Below, in pieces: positions 10,796-21,937 of a stretch of DNA of 34,455 nt (positions within the stretch are counted from its first letter, which is position 1; every line of letters starts with the position of its first letter). A program made the translations under genes and the position numbers. Source of the stretch: Entrophospora sp. SA101 (taxonomy: Eukaryota; Glomeromycota; Glomeromycetes; Entrophosporales; Entrophosporaceae); contig CAUDNR010000557.1 in the NCBI GenBank assembly GCA_958430865.1, forward strand, positions 203,919-238,373. Direction: 5' to 3'. The notes beneath the pieces were generated by a model. The model saw nothing but the letters and a program-made list of their open reading frames with translations, was not told the origin of the DNA and searched no databases.

Positions 10796-13305
10796 CTAGA
10801 GAAAATCAAGGTTATTCAACGAACTATCATCATCTGTATAAATTTTTAAGCCTTTAGATTTAGCAATCTCTTCATCTAAGTTTCTACTTGTGTGATATGC
10901 ATTTGGATGCGAGTTGTGTACATGTTGTGAACCTCTGCTACCACTAGTAGTAGTATTATTATTAACAATACGATTACTAATATAGTTTATAAACAATTCG
11001 TTATCTTTACGCATAGCAAAATCACAAAGCTCTCTACTAGTTGGTCTTTTTGATGGATCCACATCCCAACATCTCTGCATAATTTGCACGCAATCATCAG
11101 GCATTTCGGATAATATTGGTGGTCGTAAACCTTCACATATATCAAAAATCAAACTATGGTCATGAGCCCTATCAACAAATGGTAGATGACCTGCAAATAT
11201 TTCCCACATTAACATCCCAACACTATAAACATCTGACTCTTTTGTGTTATTTTTGCCTCTAAGTAGCTCGGGTGCAAGATATGATACAATTCCATAGACT
11301 TTATTTGATAACTTTTCATCAACTGGTCTGCATAATCTCAAATCTGTAATAAAACAACCACCCGCTTCCACAAGTATATTACCACTATGTAAATCACAAT
11401 GGATTAAATCTTTTTGATGTATATCATTTAATGCATCACATAAAGATTTAAAGATTTTCATCCTGTCCTTTGATGTTAAATTTAAATGATTTTTTTGCAA
11501 GTAATCTCTTAAATTTCCCTCTGCAATATTATTCAAGACAATTGCACAATTTCCATTATCTGGGAATTTAGTTATACCATAGCAAGGAACAATCTTGTCC
11601 GATTTAATTTTACAATAATTCACTGCCTGAAAATAAATATAAAATCAATTAGTATTATATATAATATAGTATTGTTTTAAATGACAATTACCAACCTCAT
11701 CAAAAAAGCTTTTTCTTGGATCACTTGAATCATTTAAACTTTTTAATACTACTTTTTGCCCTCTAAAATAACCAAATTCCATTTTATTTTCGTTGTAATC
11801 AACTATATAACCTCTTGTCCACGTAGCAGTATAAATTGAATTAAATCCATCTTCTGTCAACTTTCTTATATCTTCAAATTGCTCAAAAGGTATCCATTCT
11901 AAAATATATCCTGGCAGAGAGAATTTCATTTGACATTGTTGAATAAAATCATCAATTACGTTACTTCCCGATGTCCAAGTGGTGAAAAGATTCTGTAATT
12001 GTAAGCTAATACAACCTTCACAGAATCTATCAGAATATCTTGTCAATTTGCACTTGTTACATTCTTTTGGTCTGCCCCTTTTATTTGTTGCATTATATAA
12101 TTCAGGCTCATAAATAAACTTTTCCTTACAAAATTCTTTTTCATTTTCAGAAAGCTTCTTGTTTTCTTCGACTAATGATGAGCCCTATCAACAAATGGTA
12201 GATGACCTGCAAATATTTCCCACATTAACATCCCAACACTATAAACATCTGACTCTTTTGTGTTATTTTTGCCTCTAAGTAGCTCGGGTGCAAGATATGA
12301 TACAATTCCATAGACTTTATTTGATAACTTTTCATCAACTGGTCTGCATAATCTCAAATCTGTAATAAAACAACCACCCGCTTCCACAAGTATATTACCA
12401 CTATGTAAATCACAATGGATTAAATCTTTTTGATGTATATCATTTAATGCATCACATAAAGATTTAAAGATTTTCATCCTGTCCTTTGATGTTAAATTTA
12501 AATGATTTTTTTGCAAGTAATCTCTTAAATTTCCCTCTGCAATATTATTCAAGACAATTGCACAATTTCCATTATCTGGGAATTTAGTTATACCATAGCA
12601 AGGAACAATCTTGTCCGATTTAATTTTACAATAATTCACTGCCTGAAAATAAATATAAAATCAATTAGTATTATATATAATATAGTATTGTTTTAAATGA
12701 CAATTACCAACCTCATCAAAAAAGCTTTTTCTTGGATCACTTGAATCATTTAAACTTTTTAATACTACTTTTTGCCCTCTAAAATAACCAAATTCCATTT
12801 TATTTTCGTTGTAATCAACTATATAACCTCTTGTCCACGTAGCAGTATAAATTGAATTAAATCCATCTTCTGTCAACTTTCTTATATCTTCAAATTGCTC
12901 AAAAGGTATCCATTCTAAAATATATCCTGGCAGAGAGAATTTCATTTGACATTGTTGAATAAAATCATCAATTACGTTACTTCCCGATGTCCAAGTGGTG
13001 AAAAGATTCTGTAATTGTAAGCTAATACAACCTTCACAGAATCTATCAGAATATCTTGTCAATTTGCACTTGTTACATTCTTTTGGTCTGCCCCTTTTAT
13101 TTGTTGCATTATATAATTCAGGCTCATAAATAAACTTTTCCTTACAAAATTCTTTTTCATTTTCAGAAAGCTTCTTGTTTTCTTCGACTAATGAAAAAAA
13201 ATCTCTCTTTTCAATGATAGCAAAAAAACGCAGTCTAGTATAAATTTTATATATAAATTCCTTTCTTTTTTGTGATAATGATGATAATAATTCAGCATAT
13301 GACAT
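10796..13305 (-). CDS. TKL-type protein kinase locus 1, rearranged by internal tandem duplication
   Basis: A predicted cytosolic Ser/Thr or Tyr-like kinase with an N-terminal zinc-binding-like module, a type expanded in Glomeromycotina; substrate unknown. A full-length product needs exon 1 (12712-13305, 198 codons, ATG at 13303-13305) joined to the left-hand exon 2 (10796-11626), giving 474 residues; both junctions are phase 0. Features in order: CNKCKLTRYSDRFCEGC (CxxC...CxxC); a degenerate glycine loop LTEDGFNSIY; VVLK lysine; catalytic loop IHCDLHSGNIL (HRD is HCD, Asp kept); TDLRL where TDLGL is usual; SYLAPELL; PFVDR; RPTSREL; and a tail with AYHTSR. The 1016-bp duplication puts a truncated exon 2 and a second partial exon 1 between the two good exons, so the splicing machinery must skip about 1 kb to make the full protein. 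Otherwise the product stops at ...DRAHH. Confidence 0.7.
11162..12177. repeat. Left unit of 1016-bp perfect tandem duplication
   Basis: The sequence 11162-12177 recurs at 12178-13193 with an offset of exactly 1016 bp and no difference that I could find by reading. The unit covers the 3' half of exon 1, the intron and the 5' half of exon 2 of the kinase. The breakpoint joins ...GACTAATG to ATGAGCCC with at most 1-3 bp of microhomology. Confidence 0.9.
11696..12177 (-). pseudogene. Duplicated partial kinase exon 1 (no start codon)
   Basis: The left-hand copy of exon 1 lacks the first ~37 codons because the duplication breakpoint cuts it at 12177. No ATG precedes the conserved CNKCKLTRYSDRFCEGC block in frame, so it cannot start a protein by itself. 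Its donor site (GAG|GTTGGT at 11696/11695) is intact, so it could be used as a cryptic internal exon. Confidence 0.75.
12172..12642 (-). pseudogene. Duplicated kinase exon 2, truncated after the APE region
   Basis: The right-hand copy of exon 2 is identical to the left one up to PFVDRAH, then runs across the duplication junction into CAT TAG and stops. It contains the catalytic loop, TDLRL and SYLAPELL but lacks the C-lobe helices with RPTSREL. If spliced from exon 1 it yields a kinase of about 353 residues missing the end of its C-lobe. Confidence 0.75.
12178..13193. repeat. Right unit of 1016-bp perfect tandem duplication
   Basis: Second copy of 11162-12177, offset 1016 bp. Beyond 13193 the sequence becomes unique (GAAAAAAAATCTC) and carries the real 5' part of exon 1 with the ATG. 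Apparent complete identity means either a very recent event or an assembly join of two haplotypes. Confidence 0.9.
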
Positions 13306-14635
13306 TATGTAAAAATATAAAATTCGACTTGATGTTTTTTTAATTAGAGATTTTGAGAATAATAGCTACATTATTATTATTATTATTATTATTTCCTTTT
13401 TCTTTACAAAATTGAATGCCGTGTAACAACAATTTTCTCGTAATATTATTCGTGATAATTTTTAACTTTAATTGAAAGATTGAAAATGAAAATTGCATTA
13501 TTTAAAGAACAACTTCATGATCACCAAACTCTAGCGATTGATTTATCGTGACTCAACAATAAAAGAATTTCAGCATTCTTTGTTTTCTATATATTTTTAT
13601 CACTTTTAAATTTTCAAAATTAAAACTTACAAAAATCTGTGCGCAATGTAAAGGTCGTCCTAAGTACCAATATTGATCAACCTATGTTGCTTCAAACTCA
13701 GACACTAAAGACAGCTCAAGTGCGTTTTTTATTTTATTATTATTAATATTATTGTGTGTTACTATTGCGCGTAGTTAACTTCAAAGTCAAAACATCAATT
13801 CCTCGTGTGTATGTAAAAGTTGTTCTACATACCAATATTGACTTGCTTATGTGTGTTTCGAACTCGGACACTAAGACAATTCAAATGCGGGTTGATTTTA
13901 TGAAATGTAGTAATGATAAAAGAAATATTAATTTCTAGAAAGAAAATATACAGAATTTTTTTAATTAGTACAAATTAATTATTGAAACTAGAAATAATGA
14001 TTTACAGTGTATTACACAGTGACTTCATCACTGGTTATTATTTGAATTATTCGTAATAAATTTTAAATATCCAAGTTACATTGAATGGTTGGTTGTTTGA
14101 ATAACAAATAATTGAGATGCGCATTATTAAAAAAAAATTTCAAGCCTAGTTGAATGATTTTAATATTTTTTTGCTGTGTGATGTGATGAAGGGTTGCTAT
14201 ACCATAATTATAAAAGATTTCTGAAAAATTCTTTAGATGTTTTTGCTCATTATTTTCTTTGGTAAAATTCGTTCTTTAATGATTGGTGGATTTTTTTTCT
14301 CTATTTGGATCTAAATTTGAGATATTGATCTAGCATCAGCCTTTTTTTAAAAATTTGAATTTGATTTAATATATCTATTATAGCTAATAATATGTTAACT
14401 ACATTTTCACTTTTCCATCGGTAGTTTCATAAACAGACTAATTCTTTATCTACAGTATGTGATTGCAAAACAACACACTAATTTTCCTGATTCAACATAA
14501 AGTGATTGATATAATTGCTTTTTTCCTGAGACGTTCTAATGCAGTAACCATCACTTTATCATTTACATTTTTTATTTTTTTTTTTATTAATCATTTTATA
14601 TAAATAAAATGAACAAAGATTAAGAATTATGTAAA
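13306..14635. other. 5' flank of kinase locus 1 and intergenic DNA with repeats
   Basis: The first ~70 bp match the 5' flank of the kinase pseudogene (18045-18120). A (TTA/ATT)n microsatellite lies at about 13370-13393. About 13636-13720 and 13804-13888 are diverged direct copies of one another, sharing TACCAATATTGA and GACACTAA words, and are about 168 bp apart. The 60-codon open frame at 13756-13938 lies in this repeat and is not convincing. The rest shows nothing. Confidence 0.5.
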
Positions 14636-14639
14636 ATCA

Positions 14640-15300
14640 TGGTCTTGGACGCTCTAGCCATCCTGAGCAATGACACTTTTCCAATATGAGTTGCATAGTT
14701 GATGGTATCCATTTGGTCTTCCGCATCCACGGTAATGGTAATTCATTTTAGTCTCGAGAAAAACGTTCATCTGCTTTTTGTTTCACCATTTTTTATCACA
14801 TCCGCATAGTAATGGCTGATTTTTGCTCGAAAATGTGATCGGTTGAAACTTTTTCAAGACGATGTTTTTCTTCTGTTTGTTGATCTAACAAATTTTCCTT
14901 CTTCGATTATATATAGTAATGACAGGCGTGGTGGTTGATCGTGTTGTAATGGTAATTTCTGGTTGCAATGATGTTTCGTAGTTGATGATTTCATTTTCTT
15001 GTGAGAGTTATGGCGAGATATTATCAATTATAATGGTTGGAATAGTGGTTTGTTTGGTAATGACAGTGGTTGAATATTCTTCTAACAGAATGCCATGCTA
15101 GTTAATGGCATTTGTCAAAACTCGATATAGATTTCTCTTAAGTTGCGTGACTTTGCAGTCAACGCTTTACTTAATATTGATAAAATTCAACTCGGAATGA
15201 CATTTTGGTATTTAGTTTCTTTGGGCGTTAATCAAATAATCTTGATAATTGTGAAGTAGTAGTGGTTTTCCACATAAAATACATGCTTCCAGTCTTTTTA
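14640..15300 (-). pseudogene. Decayed coding remnant with CxxC motifs
   Basis: Minus-strand translation shows protein-like segments separated by stops and frame changes: EACILCGKPLLLHNYQDYL near 15290-15235, a Thr/Ile-rich stretch with TTVITKQTTIPTIIIDNIS, and YRGCGRPNGYHQLCNSYWKS near 14740-14680. The CxxC...C spacing is loosely like the zinc-binding N-terminal module of the neighbouring kinases, but no kinase lobe is present. The identity of the ancestral gene is unclear. Confidence 0.3.
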
Positions 15301-15369
15301 ATTCCAATAGTATATATATAGGCCTTTTCAATAACGAGTATGGTGAAGACTATTGTCCTGTCATCGCCA

Positions 15370-16545
15370 CCAAAATGCTAGAGTGTAATCCAAGTTCACA
15401 GCCTATAGCTGCCATTCACTAGCAAGATTTCCATTTGTTGTATGGCCACTAACCACTTTCCTCGCTATCCAAATGGATAACCGTTTACAAAAAAAAATTT
15501 AAAAAAAAATAAAGAAAAAGAACCTTTTCTGAAAGGCTGTCCCCTTGATAATATAATTAAAGGTTTTGGGGTACTTGCTTATTCAGCAAAGGTATTTCAC
15601 GACATCAATTTATTAATTACAGTCAAGAATAATTTTTGTTATTATTATCAATGTGTGTTAAGGTATCAATTATTATTAGTTATTAAGATCATCCTTACAC
15701 TGAAGGAAATTCAAGTGTATTTATACCTCTTGAGGTATTACTTAATCATAAGGACAAAAAAAGACCACATAACAATTTACAAATAAAGAAATATTAATAT
15801 TAACTAGTGAGTGCTAACAATGATTAGTAGCTTAATTTGCTTTAATGAGCAAACGAGCAAAGTTAGGACTAACATTGATTAACAACAATGGTTAATGAAG
15901 TATTACTGGTAGTATTATTGTAATCGTAAACATGAGGCAGTTAAACAAGCTACTTAAGTTATTTTGTAAATAAACCAAAGTGAGTTTGTAATCAGTAAAT
16001 ATAAATAAATATAAACGACTGAAATAAATCAATCACAAGTGAATAAATGAACTTTATAGTATTGTAAAAAGACATCTTTATTTATTTCATCAAGTGTGCT
16101 CACAGATTCGTCTAGGTGCAAGAAAGAGGCAATGATCGAAAACCAAATTAAATTTGTAAACTAATTAATTGACAAGCACCAAATTATTTGCAATTAATTG
16201 ACAAGAGCAGTCCAAAAATTAAGCTTTAATTGTTGTTAATTGACAAAAATGATATCTTGCATTAACAAGAATCGGAAACTATAAAAAGTTTATTATTCCA
16301 AAACATTATTATAATTTAGCTTTGAGAATCAAAGTAAGAATGAAATAAAAAAGATAAATAAAAAAATAATTTTAAATTTATAGTTGAGATTAAATTAATT
16401 ATTCATTACATCTTTCTTTTATTATTGTTACAGTACTAGAATTTAATGTTTATTGATTAATTAATTAATATTGTTTGGTAATAATTAATGGATAATAATT
16501 TCCAATTAATTAATAATGAAATTTTTATTTACCTTTGTTAACATT
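15370..16545. repeat. Right copy of segmental duplication: 3' flank of kinase pseudogene
   Basis: Non-coding flank paralogous to 9690-10795 (see there). It is diverged by many substitutions and indels and is therefore clearly older than the perfect 1016-bp tandem duplication in locus 1. Confidence 0.75.
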
Positions 16546-18044
16546 CTAGAGAAAATCAAGATTATTCAATGAACTATCATTACCTATATAAATTTTTAAG
16601 GTTTTAAATTTAGCAATCTCTTCATCTAAGATTCTACTTGTATGATATGCCTCTGGATGTGGTTTATGTGCTTGTTTCAAAGCACTACTACCACCAGTAG
16701 TAGTAGTAGTATTGTTATCATCATCATTAACAATTTCTTTTAGTTTGTTTTCAGCAAAATCATAAAGCTCTCTACTAGTTGGTCTTTTGATGGATCCATA
16801 TCCCAACACCTTTGCATCATTTGCAAATAATTTTCTGGCATTTCAGGTAATATTGGTGGTCGTAAACCTTCACATATATCAAATCAAACTATGATTGTGA
16901 GTTCTATCATCAAATGGTGGACGTCCTGCAAATATTTCCCACATTAACATTCCAACACTATAGATATCTGATTCTTTGGTGTTCCTTTTGCCTCGAAGTA
17001 GCTCAGGTGCAAGATATGATACAATTCCATAGATTTTATTTGATAATTTTTTGTCAACTGGTCCACATAATCCTAAATCTGTAATATAACAACAATCTCC
17101 TTCCATAAGTATATTACCACTATGTAAATCACAATGGATTAAATCTTGTTCATGTATATCATCTAATGCACTACATAAATAATAAAATATTGCAATTCTG
17201 TCATTTGATGTTAAATGGCTTTTTTTTGCAAGTAATCTCTTAAATTTCTTTCTAAAACATTATTTAAAACAATTGCATAATTTCCATTATCTGGAAATTT
17301 AGTTATACCAAAGCAGTCAAAAATTAAATTTGATTTAATTTTGCAATAATTCACTGCCTGAAAATAAATATAAAATCAATTAGTATTGTATAATACAGTA
17401 TTGTATAAATGACAACTACCAACCTCATCAAAAAAGCCTTTTCCTGAATTACTTGAATTGTTTAAACTTTTTAATACTACTAGTTGCCCTCTACCTCCAA
17501 AATAACTAAATTCCTTTTTATTTTCGTTGTAATCATTAATACATCCTCTTGTCCATGTAGCAGTAAAAATTGAACTAAATCCACCTTCTGTCAACTTTGT
17601 TACTTTTTCAAATTGTTCAAAAGGTATCCATTCTAAAATACAAGTTGGCAGAGATGATTTCATTTGACATTGTTGAATAAAACCATCAATTATGTTATTC
17701 CCAGATGTCCAAGTGGTGAAAAGATTCTGTAATTGTAAACTAATACAACCTTCGCAGAATCTATCAGAATATTTTATCAATTTACACTTGTTACATTCTT
17801 TTGGTTCACCCAATCCATACATTGCATTATCTAATTCAAAATCATAAATAAACTTTTCCTTGCAAAATTCTTTTTCATTTTCAGAAAGCTCCTTGTTTTT
17901 TTTTTTGACTAATGAAAGAAAATAATCTTTTCTATTTTCTCTTTCAGTGTTAAATGCTGCATTATTATATATTCCACCATAAATTTTATACATAAACTGC
18001 TTTCTTTCTGGTGATAACGATGATAATAGTTTACCATGTGACAT
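16546..18044 (-). pseudogene. TKL-type protein kinase locus 2, three frameshifts
   Basis: A paralogue of locus 1 with the same architecture: exon 1 at 17424-18044 (207 codons), a 66-bp intron 17358-17423, and exon 2 from 17357. Exon 1 is open and carries CNKCKLIKYSDRFCEGC and a better glycine loop, LTEGGFSSIF. Exon 2 is broken three times relative to locus 1: 1 bp lost in an A8 run near 17220 (stop soon after DYLQKK), 2 bp lost near 16883 after HNHSLI, and 1 bp lost near 16788 just before RPTSREL. Between lesions the catalytic loop IHCDLHSGNIL and a canonical ITDLGL are preserved. Two of the three are homopolymer changes, so sequencing error should be excluded before it is called dead. Confidence 0.8.
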
Positions 18045-18663
18045 TATATAAAGTATAAATATAAAATTTGACTTGGTGTTTTAATAATGAGCGGAATGGA
18101 AATTTTTGGAGAATAACAGTTACAAAAAAAAGATTGAATATTTGCCATGTCACGATCTCCTTCCGAAACCCGCAAGTCGTGCGACTTCCGTGCGGCCTTT
18201 TGCCGATTGTCTCTTTTTACGTCTAGCCGTGCCTGGTTTTTGGCGCGATCAACGTTTCCACATATTTAGCAAAAAAATTGGTTATTTTTATAAAAAATGT
18301 TGCAATTGCATTGAATTTTTTGCTTTCAATTAGACTTTATTAATCTCAGAAGACTACATTACGCATTAATTCTAAGATAAACAAATCTGTTTTAATGTTT
18401 TAGTATATTCAACAATTTTCTTCAATTGTTTTTTTAGAAATAACAATAATCATCTTTTATATATTTATTTGCTTATATGTTTTAGTTGATCAGGCTTCAA
18501 GATAATTTATCTTATAATAAATAATTTAAATCTAACAATTATTTTTCATGAGGATTTTTATTTTCTCTTTTATATGTAGAATTTCGACGTTGATTACCAA
18601 AAAGTTTCGGAAAATACACTTACCAATCGTTTAGTGTTCTTGCACTATACTCCCAATAAAAAA
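18045..18663. promoter_or_regulatory. Divergent intergenic region between kinase loci 2 and 3
   Basis: A 619-bp head-to-head spacer. It contains an isolated GC-richer patch (about 18150-18255) with a 14-bp palindrome, AAGTCGTGCGACTT, at 18174-18187. The rest is AT-rich. The open frame at 18106-18333 crosses this patch and is not supported as a gene. Any shared promoter function is inference. Confidence 0.4.
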
Positions 18664-21600
18664 ATGAATGAAGGTATTTTTTCTTATATAGAAAATAACT
18701 ATTTTAAATATGTAGTAATAGTAAAAGGATTTTTACATCATAATTTAATATTTTGCTTATAATCTTTAGCTAAATTCTATAAAGGTAAATTAACTTTACA
18801 ACACAGAATAAACTTTACCAAAACATCATCTAATTAAATAATTTTCTTTTTTATTTCTTTATAATAACCAGGGGGTAAGTATTAAGTATTACAAACTTTA
18901 TCAAAACATCATCTAATTAATAATTTTCTTTTTTATTTCTTTACAATAACCAGATAGTAAGTATTAAGTATTATAAATTAACTTTTACAACACAAAATAA
19001 ATTTTATCAAAACATCATCTAATTAAATAATTTTATTTTTTATTTCTTTATAATAATCAGGGAGTAAGTATTAAGTATTATAAATTAACTTTTACAACAC
19101 AAAATAAATTTTATCAAAACATCATCTAATTAATAATTTTATTTTTTATTTCTTTATAATAATCAGGGAGTAAGTATTAAGTATTATAAATTAACTTTAC
19201 AACACAAAATAAACTTTATCAAAACATCATCTAATTAAATAATTTTATTTTTTATTTCTTTATAATAACCAGATGGTAAGAATTATATTATAAAGTAACT
19301 TTTACAACACAAAATAAACTTTATCAAAGCATCATCTAATTAAATAATTTTATTTTTTATTTTAATAGATTGTGAGTACTACATTATAAATTAACTTTTG
19401 CAGCACAAAATAAACTTTATCAAATCATCATCTAATTGAATAATTTTATTTTTTATTTAATAGATTGTGAGTATTATATTATAAATTAACTTTTGCAACA
19501 CAAAATAAATTTTATCAAAACATCATCTAATTAAATTTTTTATTTTTTATTTCATAGGGAGTAAGTAAGTATTATATTATAAATCATCTTTTACAACACA
19601 AAATAAAACATCATCTAATTAAATAATTTTATTTTTATTTCTTTATAATAACCAGCTGGTAAGTATTATATTATAAATTAACTTTTACAACACAAAATAA
19701 ACTTTATCAAAGCATCATCTAATTAAATAATTTTATTTTTTATTTCATAGGGAGTAAGTATTATATTATAAATTAACTTTTACAACACAAAATAAACTTT
19801 ATCAAAACATCATCTAATTAAATATATCCCTTTATAATAACCAGATGGTAAATATTATATTATAAATTAACTTTTACAACACAAAATAAACTTTATCAAA
19901 ACATCATCTAATTAAGTAAATTTATTTTTATTTCTTTATAACAACCAGTTGGTAAGTATTATATTGTATTATAAATCAATTTTTATAATTTTTATATCTA
20001 ATCAATAAGTTTATTTTTTTTATTTATAATAACATCATCTAATTAATTTTTTTATAATAAATAACCAGGGAGTAAGTATTATACTGTATTATATATCAAC
20101 TTTTATAATTTTTATATCTAATCAATGAGTTTATTTTTTAATTTACAATAACAAGTTGGTAAGTAGCAAAGTATATTTATTATAAATTAAACTTTATTAA
20201 AACATCATATAATTAATAAATCTTCTAATAACCAGGGAGTAAGTATCATATTATGAAATTAGCTTTTACAACACAAAATAAATTTTATCAAAACCTTGTC
20301 TAGTTAAATAATTTTATTTTTTGTGTTTATAATAACTAACAATTGAAGGTAAAATAATTTATAAACTTATCTTTTTTATTATCTTGAAAAATAAATCTAT
20401 TTTATTTTTAATTTTTTTATAATGAAATAATAAGATAACGCTAAGGTGTTTAAAGAAAGAAAAGAAAGATATAGAACCTGTTCTGTTTGTGCAAGATATA
20501 ATACTAATTACCAGTGGTGTCAATCATGTGATCCCAAATTGTTAGCTCAAAGTTGGACTAGCAGTGGTAACAAAAAATTGGATGAAATAATCAGAAATAC
20601 ACAGCTTGAAGCAAAGGGATTTGATAGTTATCATTACCTTGAATGGATTCCTTATGGCCAACTCACAATCAAAGAAGTAATAGGTGAAGGTGGTTTTGCA
20701 ATTGTATATAAGGGTAGCTGGTCAAATGGTCCTAGATATGTTTATTGTAATGAAAGGTATTATTGTAAAGATGGTTTTGTAGCATTAAAAAAGTTTAAAA
20801 ACTCACAAAATGCTTCTGAAAAGTTTTTAAAAGAGGTAAATAATTTGATATAATTAATTAACAATTAATGATTTTTAAACCATACATTAATTTTTTATTA
20901 ATTTTCATAAAGCTTCAAAATCACATTAAATTTATAGGACCTTATCACAGGGGCATTGTTAATATTTATGGTATTTCACAAGATCCAAATACAAAGGAAT
21001 ATGTTCTTGTAATGAGATATTCAGACAAAGGAGATTTTAAGAAATATTTAAAATTTAAATATAGAAGATGGAATGATAAAATTAAAATACTTTACAACAT
21101 TATCTTAAGTTTAAGCACATTCCATCAAGAAAAACTTGCACATGGTGATCTTCACAGTGGTAATATTTTATATTTTGGATATTTATCCCAGGCAATGATT
21201 ACAGATTTAGGGTTATCAGGCCCAACTAACCAAGAAACATCAAGTGAAAATAGCATTATTGGAGTGCTACCATATATTGCACCAGAGGTATTAAATGGGA
21301 AACCTTATACACAAAAATCAGACATCTATAGCTTTGGGATTTTAATGTCAGAAACATCAACATGTCAACAACCATTCAAAGATAGACCACATGATCTAGA
21401 TCTTGCTTTCAAGATCTGTAGTGGCTTAAGGCCTAGTTTTTCAGATAACACTCCAGAATGTTACATTAAGTTAGCATACAAATGCATGGATGCTGTTCCT
21501 GAAAAAAGACCAACAGCAAATGAAATTTTAAAAATTATTACTTTTTGGAAAAATGCAATTGAATCTAATATATCTAGTTATTCTGAAGTACAGCTTGATG

Positions 21601-21937
21601 AATTAGAAAAAATAAAAAAATTTTTTGAGGAAGCAGATAAAAAACCCTTTAATCCTTCAACAATTATGGCAAGCATTCATCCAAATGCTGTTTATACAAG
21701 TAGATTATTTAATTTTACAAATCTTCCTCAACCTGTAAATTCCAATAAAGTTACAATTATTAGTAACAATAATGGTAATCATCTAATTTATTGTTATATA
21801 TTTAATCTTAATTATTTATCATTAATGTTATTTTAAATTATAAACAAATACTTATAGAATCTAAACAAATCGAATTAACTATGCCAGATTCTAAACAAAT
21901 TGAATTAACTATACCAGACTATTTATCAAATTTATGA
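18664..21937 (+). CDS. TKL-type protein kinase locus 3, intact, with intron/microexon array
   Basis: Predicted kinase of the same broad family. Exons: 18664-18673 (ATG AAT GAA G), 18770-18784, 20435-20835, 20913-21774 and 21858-21937. These join in phase to 456 codons with one terminal TGA, giving 455 residues. The start MNEAKFYK|DNAKVFKER reads smoothly across the two tiny exons. The frame from 20446 has no ATG of its own and a stop at 20431-20433, so an upstream exon is required. Motifs: CSVCARYNTNYQWCQSC, glycine loop IGEGGFAIVYKG, VALKK, catalytic loop AHGDLHSGNIL (HGD for HRD), ITDLGL, PYIAPEVL, RPTANEI, and a tail with AVYTSR. The last exon repeats an 11-residue unit (DSKQIELTIPD). Intron 2 holds the array described separately; optional 3-nt exons there would lengthen the protein by one residue each without a stop. 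Confidence 0.85.
18785..20348 (+). repeat. Tandem array of ~15 intron units separated by 3-nt microexon-like triplets
   Basis: Each unit has a donor (mostly GTAAGT, twice GTGAGT), ACACAAAATAAA, CATCATCTAATTAA (CTAAT fits the CTRAY branch-point consensus), a T-rich tract and a YAG acceptor (AAG once). Triplets lying exactly between acceptor AG and the next donor GT: GGG 18872, ATA 18954, GGA 19061, GGA 19167, ATG 19273, ATT 19369, ATT 19464, GGA 19558, CTG 19656, GGA 19751, ATG 19845, TTG 19949, GGA 20069, TTG 20156, GGA 20236 (first base given). Unit spacing varies from 80 to 120 bp, but the 3-nt gap never does. A degenerate 16th unit ends AG|GT at 20348/20349 with no triplet. The array lies wholly inside the intron before the main exon of the kinase. 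Confidence 0.9.

Noticed and set aside
10796..18044. Kinase copies arising by retroposition
   Set aside because: The intron and long non-coding flanks are kept in both copies, so duplication was at DNA level.
18785..20348. CRISPR array or simple satellite
   Set aside because: Units lack a constant repeat with unique spacers; they carry splice signals in fixed order within a eukaryotic kinase intron.
20446..20853. Kinase start at GTG 20446
   Set aside because: A eukaryotic gene would not normally start at GTG, and a stop lies just upstream. Two small upstream exons with ATG at 18664 join in frame.
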